From CAG-390 sp964579135 (GTDB taxonomy: Bacteria; Bacillota; Clostridia; Oscillospirales; CAG-272), in NCBI GenBank assembly GCA_964579135.1, contig CAZOFD010000005.1, positions 5,330 through 69,329 on the forward strand: a stretch of DNA of 64,000 bases, read 5' to 3'. Below, piece after piece: positions 8,384 through 16,654 of this stretch. Every line of letters begins with the position of its first letter. Position 1 is the first letter of the stretch. A model generated the notes under the pieces. It worked only from the letters and a program-made list of their open reading frames with translations, searched no databases and was not told where the DNA came from. The position numbers and the translations under genes are program-made.

Positions 8384-9274
8384 TCAACCGAAGATCTCGT
8401 TGCCGCATATTTTTACGAGTATCTCTTCGAGGTCTTCGTTTTCTCCGTAATAGATCTCTATTCGGCGTTTTCCTTTTGCGTCGTCACGTATTTTAATTCT
8501 GTGACCCGACAGACGCATCGACCGTTCCTCGAGATCGGATATATACGATACTTTTTGCAGATCCTTTTCTGCGACGTTTTTTTCACTTGCGGGAGTATTC
8601 AGCTTTTTTACCAATTTTTCGGTTTCGCGAACGGATATTCCGTTTTCGACGATGAAACGTGCCGTTTCGGTGATTTTTTCGCTGTTTTTGATCCCCAAAA
8701 GCGTTCGCGCATGTCCCGCGGAGAGTTTTCCGGCGTCGACAAGCTCTAAAACGTCTCTCGGTAACTCGAGTAATCTCAGTGCATTAGTTATTGCCGAGCG
8801 GCTTTTGCCGACGTTTACCGAGACTTGTTCTTGCGTAAGACCGAATCTTTCTATAAGATCTCTGTATCCGAGAGCCTCTTCGATTGCCGTCAGGTCTTGC
8901 CTTTGCACGTTTTCTATCAGTGCGATTTGGGATTGTGCGAGTTCGTCGCCGGAAAACACAACCGCCGGTATTTCCGTAAGCCCCGCCATATTACTTGCTC
9001 GCCATCTGCGTTCGCCGGCGATTATTTTGTAAGTTCCGGGGTAATCTACGTTTTCGGTAACGACTATCGGTTGTAAAAGCCCGAACTGAGAGATCGAGGC
9101 GGCAAGAGTCGCAAGTTCTTCCTCGTTAAATAATTTTCTGGGTTGTGCGCGATTGGGCTCTATGTCGCAAAGCCTTATCATTTCCGCCGGACCGTGCGAT
9201 TTTTCGACGTAATTATCCTCAAAAAGGGAATTAAAGTCACGTCCGAGTCCGCTTTTTCTTATTTTTGCTGCCAT
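8384..9274 (-). CDS. parB: ParB chromosome-partitioning CTPase
   Basis: 296 residues, the usual length for Spo0J/ParB. ParB binds parS, uses CTP to close as a sliding clamp, and helps load condensin. The N-terminal CTP-binding region has the GERRWRAS motif near residue 87. A helix-turn-helix region (LTQEQVSVNVGKSRSAITNA) is near 150, and the C-terminal dimerisation part ends IFG. The ATG at 9274 lies 31 bp after parA. Three parS sites lie within about 2 kb. Sequence alone does not separate ParB from its paralogue Noc, but the parS matches and pairing with parA favour ParB. Confidence 0.96.
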   Translation of the reverse strand: MAAKIRKSGLGRDFNSLFEDNYVEKSHGPAEMIRLCDIEPNRAQPRKLFNEEELATLAASISQFGLLQPIVVTENVDYPGTYKIIAGERRWRASNMAGLTEIPAVVFSGDELAQSQIALIENVQRQDLTAIEEALGYRDLIERFGLTQEQVSVNVGKSRSAITNALRLLELPRDVLELVDAGKLSAGHARTLLGIKNSEKITETARFIVENGISVRETEKLVKKLNTPASEKNVAEKDLQKVSYISDLEERSMRLSGHRIKIRDDAKGKRRIEIYYGENEDLEEILVKICGNEIFG

Positions 9275-9305
9275 TTATAGTAAGCTCCGTTGTTTTATTT
9301 CGTTT

Positions 9306-10088
9306 TTATATTCTTTCTATTATCTCTCGCGCGACTTCAAGATATTCGGACGCGCCTTTTGAGTGTTTATCGTGATAATAAACCGGCATTCCGAAAGACG
9401 GTGCTTCCGAAAGACGAACGCCTCTTGAGATAGCCGTTGCGAAAAGTTTGTCGTAATAGTGTTTTTTCAGTTCGGAAAGCACCTGAGACGTTAAAACGAG
9501 TCTGCCGTTAAACATTGTGATGAGTATTCCCGTAATGCCGAGATCGGGATTGTATCTTTGTTTTATCCTCGATATCGTCAGCATAAGCTGAGAAAAGCCC
9601 TCGAGGGCGTAAAATTCGCATTGCATAGGAATAATTACTCCGTCACTTGCGGAAAGAGCGTTTATAGTGAGCATTCCGAGGGATGGGGGACAGTCTATTA
9701 TGATGTAATCGTAGTCGTTTTTTACACTTTCGAGTGCGTTTTTGAGGCAATATTCGCTTTCTCCGTCGGAAAACAAATCGAATTCGGCTCCTGCGAGCGA
9801 AATAGTGGAGGGAATAAGCGAAAGCCCTTTAAATCGTGTCTTTTTTATCGTGTTTTTTACAAGAGAGGCAAGTTCTTCGCCTTCGAGTTCGGGATCGAGA
9901 AGATCCTTTACAGTGGTTTTTAAACCTTTTTTTGCGATTCCCACGCCGCTTGTGCTGTTGCCTTGCGGGTCGAGGTCGACAAGGAGCACGTTCATATCGA
10001 GCAGACCGAGCGAAGCGGCTGCATTTACCGCAGACGTTGTTTTTCCGACACCGCCTTTTTGATTTGCAAACGAAATTATCTTACCCAT
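9306..10088 (-). CDS. parA: ParA/Soj chromosome-partitioning ATPase
   Basis: 260 residues. Deviant Walker A KGGVGKTTSAVN at about 10-21; Walker A' VLLVDLDPQGNST; Walker B YIIIDCPPSLG. Dimerises with ATP on DNA and forms the gradient that ParB-parS complexes follow; in Bacillus, Soj also modulates DnaA activity. The AGGAG SD is directly upstream of the ATG at 10088. It has its own promoter (10155-10183) and is separated from rsmG by a terminator and about 540 bp carrying two parS sites. Confidence 0.97.
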   Translation of the reverse strand: MGKIISFANQKGGVGKTTSAVNAAASLGLLDMNVLLVDLDPQGNSTSGVGIAKKGLKTTVKDLLDPELEGEELASLVKNTIKKTRFKGLSLIPSTISLAGAEFDLFSDGESEYCLKNALESVKNDYDYIIIDCPPSLGMLTINALSASDGVIIPMQCEFYALEGFSQLMLTISRIKQRYNPDLGITGILITMFNGRLVLTSQVLSELKKHYYDKLFATAISRGVRLSEAPSFGMPVYYHDKHSKGASEYLEVAREIIERI

Positions 10089-10154
10089 ACGAACTCCTAT
10101 ATCGAGCGTTTATTTTGCTATTGTCAAACTAAGTCTAAAACCGTTGTTGAATAA

Positions 10155-10183
10155 ATTATATCACGAGCGGTAAAGTAATTCAA
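10155..10183 (-). promoter_or_regulatory. Sigma-A-type promoter for parA-parB
   Basis: Minus strand: -35 TTGAAT (10183-10178), 17-bp spacer, -10 TATAAT (10160-10155), 67 bp upstream of the parA ATG. Confidence 0.7.
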
Positions 10184-10281
10184 TAGTTAAATCAAATTAT
10201 ATTTTCAAAACCGATTTGTAATTTATAGGGACGTATATTTGATATTTCGAGAGCTTAAGACAAAATATAGTCTCATAAATT

Positions 10282-10305
10282 CAAGCGTTTCACGTGAAAC
10301 GCTTG
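10282..10305. other. parS: parS site 2, within a 24-bp perfect palindrome
   Basis: The core GTTTCACGTGAAAC is at 10287-10300. The inverted symmetry extends perfectly to CAAGCGTTTCAC / GTGAAACGCTTG, 24 bp. The core matches the conserved parS; the outermost bases of the 16-mer consensus are C/G instead of T/A. Confidence 0.92.
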
Positions 10306-10391
10306 TAAAGATCATTATTAATTAATAATAATCGTATGGTAAGGCGATTTCGATTAGCGCCGATTGCCGCGCGGACAGGTAATAATTTTCT

Positions 10392-10409
10392 ACGTTTCAC
10401 GTGAAACGT
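10392..10409. other. parS: parS site 3
   Basis: The core GTTTCACGTGAAAC is at 10394-10407, inside an 18-bp palindrome. It lies 107 bp from site 2, in the parA upstream region. Confidence 0.92.
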
Positions 10410-10617
10410 TTGAAACGTAGGGGCACAAAGCTATTGAGATTTATTTGACGTTGCCGTGTCGGAGTGTTTCGCTTGCGTTACGTACAACGATAGGTCATCA
10501 AAACGAATATTCACATTTATTTTATCTGCGATAAAAGACAAAAAGCAAAATATACGTATGATGCTGCGGTAAAATGAGCAAGAAACGACCCTTAGCGGTA
10601 TTCGCATTGGAAAACGA

Positions 10618-10652
10618 AAAAACAAACCGTTAAAATAACGGCTTGTTTTTGA
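10618..10652 (-). terminator. Intrinsic terminator overlapping the end of rsmG
   Basis: Minus strand: AAAAACAAGCCGTTA, short loop, TAACGGTTTGTTTTTT. The stem contains one mismatch and the rsmG stop codon lies in the hairpin. It ends the murC-methyltransferase-rsmG unit. Confidence 0.75.
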
Positions 10653-11376
10653 TTGCTGCATATTGGCGCGGATATTTTTTTCCGCAAGCGGTTGTTTTGT
10701 CGAATATTACCACTGATCTCGAGTTAACGTTTTCGCCGTGTGAAATCGTAAGGTCGTGTTTTGAACGAAATCTTATCCCGAGAGATTTTTGCGCATATAT
10801 ATGACCTTTGAGTTCGTCGCCGACGTCTGCGCTTTTAAGCATAACGAGTTTTCCGCCGATGCGGACGAAAGGCGCGCATAATTCCGCCAATATCGGCAGC
10901 GAGGCGACCGCGCGGGCGGTTACGGTATCGAAATTTTCGCGATATTCGTACGTTTGTGCCGCCAACTCTTCGGCTCTGCCGTTAATTGCTTTGAAATTGT
11001 AAAGCCCGAGCACTTTTGCGGCAAGATTCGAGAAGTTTGTCTTTTTGGCGGTGGCGTCGAGGGCAAAAACTTTGATATCGGGGCGCACTATCGCTATCGG
11101 TAACGACGGAAATCCCGCTCCGGAGCCGATATCCAAAAGGGAAGAGCCGCCAAGGTACTTTACGGCAGTGAGTGAATCGACAAAATGCAGAAGAATTATC
11201 TGTTCGTCTTCGGTTATGGCTGTAAGATTGTACTTTTTATTTTCGGATTTCAAAAGCTCTGCGAGTGCGGCGAATTTTTCAGCCGTTTCCACAGTGCAGT
11301 ATTCGTTCATACCGTTTTCGCCGAGTATTTGCAAAAACAGGTCAAAAAAATTATTATTCATCGGCTCTCGATTCAT
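10630..11376 (-). CDS. rsmG: 16S rRNA m7G527 methyltransferase RsmG (GidB)
   Basis: 248 residues, the usual length. SAM-dependent methylation of G527 in 16S rRNA. Rossmann motif LLDIGSGAGFPSLPIAIV near residue 82, preceded by KKYNLTAI and LHFVDSLTA, which are typical RsmG features. The C-terminus is more basic. Two starts are possible, 11376 or the ATG at 11361 with a nearby GAGAG. It sits 18 bp after the methyltransferase gene. The usual partners mnmE and mnmG are absent, and the gene points toward parA as in Bacillus, but this whole segment is inverted relative to dnaA. Confidence 0.93.
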   Translation of the reverse strand: MNREPMNNNFFDLFLQILGENGMNEYCTVETAEKFAALAELLKSENKKYNLTAITEDEQIILLHFVDSLTAVKYLGGSSLLDIGSGAGFPSLPIAIVRPDIKVFALDATAKKTNFSNLAAKVLGLYNFKAINGRAEELAAQTYEYRENFDTVTARAVASLPILAELCAPFVRIGGKLVMLKSADVGDELKGHIYAQKSLGIRFRSKHDLTISHGENVNSRSVVIFDKTTACGKKYPRQYAAIKNKPLF

Positions 11377-11394
11377 AAATGGTAATAAATGGAA

Positions 11395-12174
11395 TTAACG
11401 ATCTTTAATTGCTCTTGCAACGAAATAAAGTTTGATATCGTCCTCGCGAGGCAACGTTTTTTCCGGCGAGCCGTAAACGGCGCAGATCTCAAATCCGCTT
11501 TTTTCGAGTTCGGATTCGATCGTCTCGCGGGTAAAACAGGTCTCGAACCACTCGCTGTTGCGTCGCGAATATATACCGCTGCCTGCTTTGCGCTCGGTAA
11601 ACACCGTAAGCGAGAAACGGCAGACTCCGCTCTCTTCGTCAAAGCAGTTTTGCCACGAACAAAAAGCCGCGGTACCGTCCGGAGTTTTTTCGTCAAAGGA
11701 ATACGTGTTTTGCGCGTATTCGTGTTTGAAACGGAACGGGGAATTAACGTCGAAAACGAATATTCCGCTCGGATCGAGGTAATTGTGAACGGTCTTAAAG
11801 CAATTTGCCATATCGTCGCGCGTTTCGAGGTGATTTATAACGTCGTAGGAACAGACGGTCGCTCCCACGGTGCCGTAAAGTTCGAACGAACGAACGTCCT
11901 GACAGAGCAAAAGCACCGACGGCGGGCATTTGCACCTTGCTTCCGAAAGCATATCGGGAGATATGTCCACCCCGATCATATCGTGACCGTAATCGGCAAG
12001 GGTTTTCGTAAGCATACCCGTACCGCAACCGAGGTCCAAAACGATTTCGGGTCGCGACGGGAGAAACTCGGCGAAAACGCTTTCGGCAAAATTCGCCCAT
12101 TTTTCGTAGTCTGCCTCGGTATTAAATGCGTCGTACGCCGCGCTTACGGCTCCGTATCCGTCCTTTACGCTCAT
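11395..12174 (-). CDS. Class I SAM-dependent methyltransferase, substrate unknown
   Basis: 259 residues. SAM-binding motif I VLDLGCGTGMLTKTLADYG near residue 44, followed by GVDISPDMLSEA (motif II), typical of the Methyltransf_25/11 group found widely in Clostridia. The C-terminal half has the antiparallel-strand pattern of small-molecule methyltransferases. The ATG overlaps the murC stop by 4 nt (ATGA), so translation is probably coupled. The substrate cannot be inferred. Confidence 0.82.
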   Translation of the reverse strand: MSVKDGYGAVSAAYDAFNTEADYEKWANFAESVFAEFLPSRPEIVLDLGCGTGMLTKTLADYGHDMIGVDISPDMLSEARCKCPPSVLLLCQDVRSFELYGTVGATVCSYDVINHLETRDDMANCFKTVHNYLDPSGIFVFDVNSPFRFKHEYAQNTYSFDEKTPDGTAAFCSWQNCFDEESGVCRFSLTVFTERKAGSGIYSRRNSEWFETCFTRETIESELEKSGFEICAVYGSPEKTLPREDDIKLYFVARAIKDR

Positions 12175-13574
12175 TTGATATCCAAGATCCCGAAGATGTT
12201 TTCGATATCTCCGGCGCCCATAATTATCAATGCGTCGCCGCTTCGCACCTCGCGCGGCAAATTTGCGGCAATATTGCCGATATTACCGCCGTAAACGGCT
12301 TTTTCGCCTATCGCGGCGGCAAGTTTTTCGGAACTGACGCCGAGATTATCCGTCTCTCTCGCGGCGTATATATCCGCAACGATCACGCGGTCCGCAAGCG
12401 ACAGCGCGTGAGCGAATCCGTCGAAAAATTCTGCGGTTCTCGTATACGTATGCGGTTGAAAAACGCAAACTATGCGCTTGTATCCGAGGTCGCGCAGCCC
12501 ACGCAGCGTTGCCGCTACTTCGGTCGGGTGGTGCGCGTAGTCGTCGAAAACGTCGGCTGCGGCGAATTTGCCCTTATATTCGCTTCTTCGGCTCGCGCCG
12601 GTAAACGCCGACAGTCCTCTTGCGACAAGCGTCGGGTCGCAAGCACATTCGACGGATGCGGCAAACGCCGCGAGCGCGTTGGAAATATTATACGCTCCCG
12701 GCACGGACAGGTCCACGTGCGCGACAAAAGATCCGCGGGAGAATATATCGAAAGAGGGTCTGCCGCGACTCATATCCGTGTTTACGGCATAATAAGAGGC
12801 TTTTTCGTTACCGCCGGCACTGAAAGTTACGATGCGACCGCGGTAGCCTTGCGCGGCAAGCAGCACGTTGTCGTCGTCCGCATTGATGACCGCCGTGCCG
12901 GCGTTACCTGTGAGCGATATAAAGTTCGAATAAGACCGCCTGACCTGAGCTATGCTCTTAAAATAGTCGACGTGATCCATTTCCACGTTCAGTACGACGG
13001 CAACAGTCGGGTTGAAGTCGAGAAAAGAATCCATATATTCGCAGGCTTCGAATATGAAAAAATCTTCTTTTCCTATTCTGTACGAGCCGTTTATGGCGGG
13101 GAGGGCGGCTCCGGACAAAATTGTCGGGTCGGCGCCGCTTTCCATAAAAGACAGTGCGCACATCGACGTACAAGTCGATTTTCCGTGCATTCCCGATATG
13201 CCTATGCGGCAACGGTAGCCCGTCATTACGTAACCGAGGTAATCCGCACGAGAGATGCAGGGGATACCGAGCGACAATGCGGCGCGATACTCCGGGTTGT
13301 CTTGCGATATGGCAACGGTGTATACGACGGCGTCGTAGCCCTCGATATTGGCGGCGTTGTGCGAATAAAATACGGTTATATCGGATTCCGAGAGTCTTTT
13401 TGTGGTTTCAGTTTCGGTGCGGTCTGAGCCGCCGACGCGAAATCCGCGCAAACGCGATATTTCGGCAAGAGACGACATATTTACGCCGCCTATGCCGATA
13501 AAGAATATACTCTCGGCGCCGCGGAGCATATTCGCTATCGCCGCCGCTCCGAAATGTGTGTTAGGTGTTGACAC
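12171..13574 (-). CDS. murC: UDP-N-acetylmuramate--L-alanine ligase
   Basis: Cytoplasmic ligase adding L-alanine to UDP-MurNAc, the first peptide step of peptidoglycan synthesis. 467 residues. N-terminal UDP-binding motif FIGIGGVNMSSLAEI near residue 21; ATP-binding loop GISGMHGKSTCTSM (family norm GTHGKTTT); DYAHHPTEV in the C-terminal domain. The start is GTG at 13574 with a strong AAGGAAGG SD. It diverges from spoVG and leads the unit murC-methyltransferase-rsmG. Confidence 0.95.
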   Translation of the reverse strand: MSTPNTHFGAAAIANMLRGAESIFFIGIGGVNMSSLAEISRLRGFRVGGSDRTETETTKRLSESDITVFYSHNAANIEGYDAVVYTVAISQDNPEYRAALSLGIPCISRADYLGYVMTGYRCRIGISGMHGKSTCTSMCALSFMESGADPTILSGAALPAINGSYRIGKEDFFIFEACEYMDSFLDFNPTVAVVLNVEMDHVDYFKSIAQVRRSYSNFISLTGNAGTAVINADDDNVLLAAQGYRGRIVTFSAGGNEKASYYAVNTDMSRGRPSFDIFSRGSFVAHVDLSVPGAYNISNALAAFAASVECACDPTLVARGLSAFTGASRRSEYKGKFAAADVFDDYAHHPTEVAATLRGLRDLGYKRIVCVFQPHTYTRTAEFFDGFAHALSLADRVIVADIYAARETDNLGVSSEKLAAAIGEKAVYGGNIGNIAANLPREVRSGDALIIMGAGDIENIFGILDIK

Positions 13575-13713
13575 AGTGTCTTACCTTCCTTAGCAAAAAT
13601 TTGAAATATTTCACAAAAAATCCCGTAACCCGTTGAATATTCTTCACATTGAAGAAGTATACTGAGACCAACGGAAAAAGGAAGTTGCGTATCTTTTCAA
13701 GGAGGAAATCAAA

Positions 13714-13998
13714 ATGGTTATAACCGATATCAAAGTCAGAAAGTTGTTCGACGAAGGTCCTATGAAAGCCATCGTTTCCGTAACTTTCGACGATCAACTT
13801 GCGGTACACGATATAAAAGTTATAAATGCGCGCGAAAGACTCTTCATCGTTATGCCGAGCAGAAAAAATCCCGACGAAACCTACAGGGATATCGTTCACC
13901 CCATAAACGCATCGTTCAGAGGCGAACTTGAAAAGGCGGTCATAAACGCTTACGAAGAGGCGTTGAGTCGCGCAGAGGAGATACCCGCAGAGGTTTGA
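13714..13998 (+). CDS. spoVG: SpoVG-family RNA/DNA-binding regulator
   Basis: 94 residues, matching SpoVG closely (ITDIKVRKLFDEGPMKAI; RLFIVMPSRKNPDETYRDI; HPINASFRGELEKAVINAYE). SpoVG is a small nucleic-acid-binding regulator first known from sporulation and cell-division control in Bacillus, but present in many non-sporulators. The ATG follows an excellent SD (AAGGAGGAAAT). It is followed by a strong terminator (14036-14067), so monocistronic. A -10-like TATACT is at 13658-13663, with TTGAAT 19 bp upstream. Confidence 0.95.
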   Translation: MVITDIKVRKLFDEGPMKAIVSVTFDDQLAVHDIKVINARERLFIVMPSRKNPDETYRDIVHPINASFRGELEKAVINAYEEALSRAEEIPAEV

Positions 13999-14035
13999 CT
14001 TGCGCTCAAGTCGAGGTCGGAGCGCTTGGATATCG

Positions 14036-14067
14036 TATCGACGGCATTTGTTGCCGTCGATATTTTT
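14036..14067 (+). terminator. Terminator of spoVG
   Basis: 11-bp stem TATCGACGGCA / TGCCGTCGATA, loop 5, followed by five T. Confidence 0.88.
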
Positions 14068-14118
14068 CGTTGCGGCAAATACGAGTATTGCCGCGGTCGG
14101 TTATCCGCGGTTTTTACG

Positions 14119-14661
14119 TTATTTGACCTGTCCGTGCGATAATATCACGTTTTTTCCGCAGATAGTTATGAGACCGTACGACGGATAAGGATGCCCTTTT
14201 CCTATGGAGCCGGGGTTTAAAATGCGCAAAGGTTTCGACAGTACCGCTCCGAGCTCGTATTCCGTACCCGAGGGGATATAGTCCTCGTAAGGAACGTGTG
14301 TGTGCCCGAAAAGCAGAATGTCCGCGCCGTGCGAGGCGGCTGAGCAAACGGCTTTTTCGATCCCGTATTTTACGTTTTCGCGGTTACCGTGTATCGCGAA
14401 TATTTTAAGACCGCAAGTTTCTATCAAAAGCTCGCGCGGGGAGGCGCCGTAGATCGAACACGAAAAAGAAAACTCCTCGCAATTTCCGCGAACGCACCAA
14501 ATGCGCCGCCCCGTAAGGTGCGCCTGCGCAACGTCGTCGACGCCGTCGCCCAAGTGGATAACGTCCGCCGTGGGGTGCATAGCGGCTGCTGCGACGATGC
14601 CGTCGGATCTGCCGTGAGAGTCGGAAAAAACGATTATCTCGCGTTTTTGTGAGCCGTACAT
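14119..14661 (-). CDS. YfcE/MJ0936-type metallophosphoesterase
   Basis: 180 residues. Calcineurin-like phosphodiesterase motifs in order: FSDSHGRSDG (Dx H), HLGDGVDD (GDxxD), VRGNCE (GNCD/E), HGNREN, GHTHVPY (GHxH). This is the small YfcE/YsnB subfamily, which hydrolyses phosphodiesters in vitro; the physiological substrate is unknown. In many Firmicutes such a gene follows the ITPase gene rdgB, not present here. It stands alone, divergent from deoD. Confidence 0.9.
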   Translation of the reverse strand: MYGSQKREIIVFSDSHGRSDGIVAAAAMHPTADVIHLGDGVDDVAQAHLTGRRIWCVRGNCEEFSFSCSIYGASPRELLIETCGLKIFAIHGNRENVKYGIEKAVCSAASHGADILLFGHTHVPYEDYIPSGTEYELGAVLSKPLRILNPGSIGKGHPYPSYGLITICGKNVILSHGQVK

Positions 14662-14988
14662 CGCAGAGTCCCCCGTTTATTATTTCGTATGATATTGCGC
14701 TTGCGGTATCTGCATTATGCTTTGATACGGCAACCCGAGCTACCTTTGCTACGTAAACGCGGCAAAGAGATACGGATATATTATATCATAATATGAAAAA
14801 TTTTCAATAGAAAATTATTATCCGCTTTTCGGTTACAAAAACGCTTATCTGTGTTGCAAATTACGGCAAAAAATTGTATAATATGATAACGGAACGACAG
14901 TAATGCGGCTTGCCGTATAAGATCGATATCGAAAACGCGCGTGCTCGAGATTTTTTCGTCGGTGCGTGCGAATGAAAGGAAAAGAACA
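14662..14988. other. Divergent intergenic region before deoD
   Basis: About 330 bp between the phosphodiesterase and deoD. Apart from the deoD promoter at 14854-14882 and an A/T-rich centre (14775-14820), I see nothing definite. Confidence 0.5.
14854..14882 (+). promoter_or_regulatory. Sigma-A-type promoter for deoD
   Basis: -35 TTGCAA, 17-bp spacer, -10 TATAAT, about 107 bp upstream of the deoD ATG. Confidence 0.8.
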
Positions 14989-15690
14989 ATGGCAACTCCT
15001 CATATTAGCGCGGAGCGCGGAGATTTCGCTTCGACGGTGCTTATGCCCGGAGATCCGTTGCGTTCGCAATTTATAGCTGAAAAATATCTCGACGGCGCGG
15101 TGCTCGTAAACGACGTGCGCGGCGTTCGCGGTTATACGGGATATTATAAGGGCAAGCGAGTTTCCGTTATGGCGTCGGGGATGGGGCAGCCATCGATCGG
15201 GATATATTCGTACGAGCTTTATAATTTTTTCGGGGTCGAGGCGATAATTCGCGTCGGTACTTGCGGCGCGTTTTCACCCGATTTGCATTTGCGCGACGTA
15301 GTTCTTGCCGAGGGCGCTTGCACGAACGGCAACTACGCCTCGCAATACGGCTTGCCCGGGACTTTTTGTCCGATCGCGGATTTCGATCTTTTGCGTGCGG
15401 CTGCCGAGGAGTGTGCGCGCAGTGGCGTAAACTATCGCGTCGGCAACGTTCTCTCGTCTGACGTCTTTTATAATGAAGAAAAGACAGACGATCTTTGGAG
15501 AAAGATGGGAGTTTTGGCGGTGGAGATGGAGTCTGCGGCGCTGTATTGCAACGCGGCGCGCGCGGGCAAAAAAGCACTTTGCATATGTACCGTAAGCGAT
15601 TCTTTCGTTTACGAAAACGAGGTGTCGTCTCCGGTCGAGCGGCAAACTTCGTTTACTCAGATGGCGGAGATAGCGCTGGGACTTGCTTAA
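14989..15690 (+). CDS. deoD: Purine-nucleoside phosphorylase, DeoD type
   Basis: Cytoplasmic phosphorolysis of (deoxy)purine nucleosides to base and (deoxy)ribose-1-phosphate. 233 residues, the usual length for the hexameric DeoD type. Motifs: ATPHISAERGDFA at the N-terminus, MPGDPLRSQFIAEKYL (phosphate binding), VGTCGAFSPDLHLRDVV, VEMESAALYCNA, and CTVSDSF with the base-binding Asp. The ATG at 14989 follows AAAGGAAAAG; an in-frame GTG 48 bp upstream has no SD. The ribose-1-phosphate mutase deoB is elsewhere in the window (38-39 kb), completing the salvage route. Confidence 0.96.
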   Translation: MATPHISAERGDFASTVLMPGDPLRSQFIAEKYLDGAVLVNDVRGVRGYTGYYKGKRVSVMASGMGQPSIGIYSYELYNFFGVEAIIRVGTCGAFSPDLHLRDVVLAEGACTNGNYASQYGLPGTFCPIADFDLLRAAAEECARSGVNYRVGNVLSSDVFYNEEKTDDLWRKMGVLAVEMESAALYCNAARAGKKALCICTVSDSFVYENEVSSPVERQTSFTQMAEIALGLA

Positions 15691-15750
15691 GCGCTCACTG
15701 CGGACGCAGAACGGAATGCGGATTTTGTCGCGCTCGATCCTTAAAATGTG

Positions 15751-15779
15751 TTGACTTTTGTCGTATGCGGCATTATAAT
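15751..15779 (+). promoter_or_regulatory. Sigma-A-type promoter for the TetR gene
   Basis: -35 TTGACT, 17-bp spacer, -10 TATAAT, 29 bp upstream of the ATG. Confidence 0.82.
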
Positions 15780-15807
15780 ACTTAAGATTGTCAATGAAAG
15801 GTTAGAT

Positions 15808-16386
15808 ATGAGGGTTTACAACGAAGAACGGTTTTTGACCAAAAAAACCGAACTTATGGAAAAAAGTTACGAGTGTTTTGCGGAGAACGGTCTCAGCGGA
15901 ACGGGTATTCGTGCACTCGGCAAAGCCTGCGGGTGTAACACGGCGGTACTGTATACGTATTTTAATGATCTTGACGATCTTATAGTTCAGTCAACGGCGC
16001 ACTGTATGAGCAAGGTCGAGGACGATTTTATGGCAAAAGCGCCGAACAGTGCGGAGGAGCTTGAAAAGTTTATTTGCGAGATACCGTATTGGACGGCGGA
16101 AAAGCACGGCAAAAAATACCGATTGATGTATCAGGTATATACTCACCCAAAGTACATAGAGCACGGTAAAAAGTTTTTCGAGGGAGTTAACCGTCGTTAT
16201 ACGGAATATGCGAAGTCTCTCGAGGACAAGATAGGCATCCCGTACGAGGTAACTACGTCGCTTATCTTTATCCTTATTCGCGCTTGCGTGCACTATGCTT
16301 TGTTTGAGGATGAATTTTACCTGCAGACCCAACTCAAAGTCCTCAAAGAGGGGATAAAGATGTTTTGGAACAAATATAATGCGTAA
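15808..16386 (+). CDS. TetR/AcrR-family transcriptional regulator
   Basis: 192 residues from the ATG at 15808 (SD AAAGG 6 bp upstream). N-terminal TetR helix-turn-helix at about 12-55 (AENGLSGTGIRALGKACGCNTAVLYTYFNDLDDLI). The C-terminal ligand-binding part contains no recognisable subfamily signature. It is flanked by its own promoter and a strong terminator, so it is transcribed alone and no target operon is adjacent. Function beyond DNA binding cannot be inferred. Confidence 0.88.
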   Translation: MRVYNEERFLTKKTELMEKSYECFAENGLSGTGIRALGKACGCNTAVLYTYFNDLDDLIVQSTAHCMSKVEDDFMAKAPNSAEELEKFICEIPYWTAEKHGKKYRLMYQVYTHPKYIEHGKKFFEGVNRRYTEYAKSLEDKIGIPYEVTTSLIFILIRACVHYALFEDEFYLQTQLKVLKEGIKMFWNKYNA

Positions 16387-16392
16387 CTTTGC

Positions 16393-16434
16393 AAAATACA
16401 CCGCCGTCGGCAATTGCCGGCGGCGGTGTATTTT
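16393..16434 (+). terminator. Strong terminator after the TetR gene
   Basis: 14-bp stem AAAATACACCGCCG / CGGCGGTGTATTTT (16393-16406 with 16421-16434) with further pairing inside; T-rich tail. Confidence 0.88.
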
Positions 16435-16522
16435 ATTATTTTGCTTTTAAACGCCGCGAGGCGACGCCTTGGCAATGGGACGGATTGCGCACGCTGCTCC
16501 GACCGCACGGAAAAAACGAAAT

Positions 16523-16552
16523 AAAAAAAGCACTTGCCGAACAAGTGCTTTT
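16523..16552 (-). terminator. Terminator of tRNA-Gln
   Basis: Minus strand: AAAAGCACTTG, loop of 4, CAAGTGCTTTT followed by more T, immediately after the tRNA CCA end. Confidence 0.88.
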
Positions 16553-16627
16553 GGCAGCGGCACTAGGATTCGAACCTAGGTAATGACGGAGTCAGAGTCC
16601 GTTGCCTTACCGCTTGGCGATGCCGCT
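16552..16627 (-). tRNA. tRNA-Gln (anticodon CTG)
   Basis: 76 nt including an encoded CCA. The acceptor stem AGCGGCA / TGCCGCT pairs at all 7 positions, with discriminator G. The anticodon arm ACGGA-CTCTGAC-TCCGT gives anticodon CTG (reads CAG). T arm CTAGG-TTCGAAT-CCTAG. It has its own promoter and terminator, so it is a single-gene unit. Confidence 0.95.
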
Positions 16628-16654
16628 ATACTGCCTTTATAGGTTGCGGAAAAT

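Larger units (their letters stand above)
10089..10617. other. Gene-free parA upstream region with two parS sites
   Basis: About 530 bp between parA and the rsmG terminator. It holds the parA promoter and parS sites at 10287-10300 and 10394-10407. The rest is A/T-rich. An open frame at 10431-10661 (76 codons) lacks an SD and any recognisable feature. I see no DnaA-box cluster. Confidence 0.7.

Noticed and set aside
10431..10661. 76-codon frame on the minus strand in the parA upstream region
   Set aside because: It starts inside the rsmG coding end and terminator, lacks an SD and shows no recognisable sequence.
12126..13427. Long open frame (433 codons) on the plus strand
   Set aside because: It is antisense to murC, has no SD or family motif, and its Arg/Val-rich composition is that of a shadow frame. 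The same applies to long antisense frames at 256-1095, 3382-4386, 11389-12294, 18413-19798, 20216-21490, 21578-22678 and 59830-61581.
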